A stretch of 64,000 nt of DNA. Source: Aquitalea sp. LB_tupeE. Lineage in GTDB: Bacteria; Pseudomonadota; Gammaproteobacteria; Burkholderiales; Chromobacteriaceae. The stretch is taken from positions 1 to 64,000 of the forward strand of contig NZ_JACAXB010000007.1 of NCBI RefSeq assembly GCF_013391415.1, written 5' to 3'. This document shows positions 61,392 through 64,000 of the stretch, in pieces. The position numbers and the translations under genes were made by a program. The notes under the pieces are model-generated. The model was given only the letters and a program-made list of their open reading frames with translations, did not search any database and was not told where the DNA came from. How positions within the stretch are numbered: position 1 is the first letter of the stretch; every line of letters starts with the position of its first letter.

Positions 61392-62978
61392 ATGCAGAAC
61401 CATTACCGTTTTTTCTCGGTACGGCAGCGTTTTGTCTGGCTTACGCTGGTGCTGGCCAGCTTGCTGGCCACGGTGGCACTGGGAGCGGCAGTACTGATCC
61501 GGCAAATCACCATCGGCGGGCCGCAGTACCATCGCATCATCCAGGCCAAGGATCTGGTGGCCGACATCCTGCCACCACCGGCTTACATCATAGAAGCCAA
61601 TCTTCTCGTCCATCAGCTCAGGCTGGCATCCATTGAGCAACAAGTGCATCTGATCGGGCAGTTACAACGCAGTGAACAGGCGTTCAATCAGCATTATCAA
61701 TACTGGCAGCAACAGGATTTACCCATTGGATTACGAGAGGCACTGACAGGCCAGGCACAGGAATATGGTCGTGAGTTTTTCATTTTGCTGAACCACCAGT
61801 TGCTTCCAGCCCTGCAAAAGAAGCAGGACCGTCAGGTCAACATTGTTTTTGCCCATATGCAGCAGGTGTATGCGCAACACCGCCAGGCCATAGACAAGGC
61901 CGTGATTCAGGCCCAGCAGTACCAGCAGCAGCTGGAAGATGAGGCCGCCAGCAGCAATCGGCAAAACTGGCTGCTATTGTCACTGGCCTTACTCGGCACC
62001 GTATTGGTGGTGGCCGTGTTATTGCGCTGGAGCTATCGCCGGCTGATCGCGCTGTTGGGTGCGGAACCGGCCCAAACCCGCCAGCATATCGGTCAACTGG
62101 CAGAAGGCCAGTGGCAAGGCAGTCTGCAGCAAGTCAGCCCCCACAGCATGAGTGGCGTACTGGACAGCATGATCAGCCGCTTGAGCACAGTCATGCACGG
62201 CATACGCCAAACGGCGACAGACATGCGTACCTTGTCCGGACAGGTAGAACATGCAGCCAGCCATGTTGGCGACCAAACCAGTAACCAGGCTGCCCATCTG
62301 GAGGAAATTGCCTCCACCTTGCAGCAGTTTTCTTCCACGCTGGATGCCACCATGCATAGCGCCCAGCAAACCGAACAACAAGCCATTGCAGCGGTAGACG
62401 CCAGCCGTGAAGGCCGCTTGCTGGTAGAAAACACGGTGCAGGCGCTGCACCACATCATCCAGTGCATTGAGCAGATCGACGACATTGTTTACCAGACGGA
62501 TTTGCTGGCCCTGAATGCCACTATCGAAGCCGCCCGTGCCGGAGAACACGGCAAGGGTTTTGCCGTGGTGGCGCAGGAAGTACGCAAACTGGCCCAGCGC
62601 AGCAAGGACGTGGCGCAGGAAATCCAGCAATTGTCGCAACAAACCATGAGCAGAGCCGAACATGCCGGTAGCGCCATGGGTACGCTGGAAGACATCATCA
62701 GTCAGACCCGTCGCCTGGTGGAACACATCAACAGCAGCAGCCAGGAACAGAACCTGGGCATCAGTCAGATTTCACAGTCACTGAACCAGTTAAGCTATTC
62801 ATCGGTTCAAAACGCTGAAGAATCGCTGAACATGGCTACACTTTCGCGCGAAATGCTGCAGCATGCCGAAGCCTTGCAACAGCGGGTTGCCTTCTTCCGC
62901 CTGCGCGATCAAGCCGGTGACTACCCGCAGCTAGCCGCCCAGGATGGTGAAAGCAGCGCTGCGCTGACAGCTGCCTGA
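61392..62978 (+). CDS. Methyl-accepting chemotaxis protein
   Basis: 528-residue chemoreceptor. First membrane segment about residues 14-36, a periplasmic sensor domain of about 150 residues with no recognised ligand motif, second segment about 192-215, a linker and the cytoplasmic signalling domain. The hairpin tip (about 364-407) is canonical with [15 protein letters not shown] and [16 protein letters not shown]. Start at 61392 ([14 protein letters not shown]) because the longer frame has no TM-consistent extension. No other che gene is nearby. Confidence 0.92.
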   Translation: MQNHYRFFSVRQRFVWLTLVLASLLATVALGAAVLIRQITIGGPQYHRIIQAKDLVADILPPPAYIIEANLLVHQLRLASIEQQVHLIGQLQRSEQAFNQHYQYWQQQDLPIGLREALTGQAQEYGREFFILLNHQLLPALQKKQDRQVNIVFAHMQQVYAQHRQAIDKAVIQAQQYQQQLEDEAASSNRQNWLLLSLALLGTVLVVAVLLRWSYRRLIALLGAEPAQTRQHIGQLAEGQWQGSLQQVSPHSMSGVLDSMISRLSTVMHGIRQTATDMRTLSGQVEHAASHVGDQTSNQAAHLEEIASTLQQFSSTLDATMHSAQQTEQQAIAAVDASREGRLLVENTVQALHHIIQCIEQIDDIVYQTDLLALNATIEAARAGEHGKGFAVVAQEVRKLAQRSKDVAQEIQQLSQQTMSRAEHAGSAMGTLEDIISQTRRLVEHINSSSQEQNLGISQISQSLNQLSYSSVQNAEESLNMATLSREMLQHAEALQQRVAFFRLRDQAGDYPQLAAQDGESSAALTAA

Positions 62979-63172
62979 CCCTCACTCACCACCTTACTCC
63001 AGCGTCAGATACAGGGTAAACCCGCAAGGGCAAGCCCTAAATGACGATTTGATGCTTGATCACTACAGTTGCGCCATCCGCCACCAGTACAAAAACAGGC
63101 GGAACGCTCGAATGAGGCACAGCCGCGATGGCTGCGCCCGATCAACGCCAACAATCATTGGAGAGAACCATC

Positions 63173-64000
63173 ATGTGGTCCCACGTTTATGACCCACTGG
63201 GTAACCCGTGGCTGTCTACGCTGTGCGCAGCGCTGCCGGTCATCGTGCTGCTGGGCGCGCTCGGCATTTTTCACATCAAGGCTCACATTGCAGCCGTGAT
63301 TGGTTTGATCACTTCACTCGTTGTCGCCATCGGCATTTTTGGCATGCCGGCTGGCATGGCGGCCAGTGCCACCCTGATGGGAGCCGCCAATGGCTTGCTG
63401 CCGATTGGCTGGATCATTCTGAACGTGATCTTCCTGTACCAGCTGACCGAACGCAAAGGTCAGTTCGCCATCCTGCGTGAAAGCATTACCGGCGTCACGC
63501 AAGACCGTCGCCTGCAACTGCTGCTGATTGCCTTCTGCTTTGGTGCCTTCTTCGAAGGTGCTGGCGGCTTTGGTACACCGGTGGCCGTGACCGGTGCCAT
63601 GCTGATTGGCCTGGGCTTCTCGCCACTGGCTGCATCCGGCTTGTCGCTAATCGCCAACACCGCGCCGGTTGCTTACGGCGCACTGGGTACCCCGATCACC
63701 ACCCTGGCCAAGGTAACCGGCATTGACGTGATGCTGATTTCCTCCATGGTGGGTCGCCAGATGACCATCTTCGCCGTCATCGTGCCATTCTGGTTGCTGA
63801 TTGCCTTCTGCGGCTGGAAAAACACCCTGCGCATCTGGCCTGCCGCCCTGGTGGCTGGCCTGTCCTTCGCCATTCCGCAGCTGATCGTCTCCAACACCAT
63901 GGGGCCTGAGCTGGTGGCCGTGATTGCCTCGGTTTGTTCGATTGCCGCGCTGGTGCTGTTCCTGAAGGTATGGCATCCGCAAGAGGTGTACACCTCTACC
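63173..64000 (+). CDS. lldP: L-lactate permease, partial
   Basis: 276 codons are visible before the window ends; the frame is open to base 64000. Polytopic protein with the lactate-permease signature FFEGAGGFGTPVAVTG and YGALGTPITTLAKVTG. Good GGAGAGA ribosome-binding site. It imports L-lactate or glycolate with protons. The C-terminal half lies beyond the window. Confidence 0.93.
   Translation, partial: MWSHVYDPLGNPWLSTLCAALPVIVLLGALGIFHIKAHIAAVIGLITSLVVAIGIFGMPAGMAASATLMGAANGLLPIGWIILNVIFLYQLTERKGQFAILRESITGVTQDRRLQLLLIAFCFGAFFEGAGGFGTPVAVTGAMLIGLGFSPLAASGLSLIANTAPVAYGALGTPITTLAKVTGIDVMLISSMVGRQMTIFAVIVPFWLLIAFCGWKNTLRIWPAALVAGLSFAIPQLIVSNTMGPELVAVIASVCSIAALVLFLKVWHPQEVYTST

Overview
The window is a dense, high-GC chromosomal segment of a Gram-negative, flagellated, respiratory bacterium. 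The gene set (RNase E next to RluC, BamE, LpxH, a Kdo hydroxylase, paired N-end-rule transferases beside fur, long betaproteobacterial-type proteins) points to a betaproteobacterium, most likely Neisseriales of the Chromobacterium/Aquitalea/Vogesella type. That placement is inference from gene content. I see no tRNA or rRNA gene, insertion sequence, CRISPR array or prophage; nearly everything reads as chromosomal housekeeping and catabolism.

Layout. 1-9.7 kb: rne (minus) faces away from rluC, a HAD phosphatase, a small Rieske protein, sppA, an orphan motB/motD-type stator gene, a RutE-like nitroreductase, pyrD and a SlyB-like lipoprotein. 9.7-14.7 kb: fur-aat-bpt run on the minus strand, divergent from bamE-dapB and a FecCD/BtuC-type permease plus ATPase (probably heme or another metal chelate). 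14.7-21.4 kb: the minus-strand stress module prkA(yeaG)-yeaH-spoVR(ycgB), then a PilZ protein, a Nudix hydrolase and a DUF2062 membrane protein with overlapping ends. 21.5-23.3 kb: a large DmdC-type acyl-CoA dehydrogenase behind a PsrA-like operator.

23.5-31.6 kb holds a complete non-phosphorylating L-rhamnose pathway on the minus strand: rhamnonate dehydratase, mutarotase, rhamnonolactonase, RhaT transporter, rhamnose 1-dehydrogenase, HpcH/HpaI aldolase and lactaldehyde dehydrogenase, with a divergent LysR regulator and strong dyads in the shared promoter region. After a YecA/SEC-C protein, 32.4-43.6 kb holds leucine/isovalerate catabolism: an acyl-CoA ligase divergent from the MerR regulator liuR, then liuA-B-C-D-E and acetoacetyl-CoA synthetase. 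Two nearly identical palindromes sit exactly between -35 and -10 elements, as expected for MerR-type LiuR control. The start of liuD is duplicated, with a 77-bp GC-rich insert between the copies.

43.7-64 kb: hemerythrin-like protein, ArnT-like glycosyltransferase, rpmE, cysS, a phosphofructokinase with a mixed PPi/ATP signature, glnS, a Kdo 3-hydroxylase, YgiQ, an HD-GYP protein with a degenerate extra domain, a SulP transporter, PPK2, periplasmic and cytoplasmic cyclophilins, lpxH, a chemoreceptor and the start of an L-lactate permease cut by the window edge. The rhamnose products (lactaldehyde to lactate) and the lactate permease, and the leucine products (acetoacetate to acetoacetyl-CoA), both feed central carbon metabolism.
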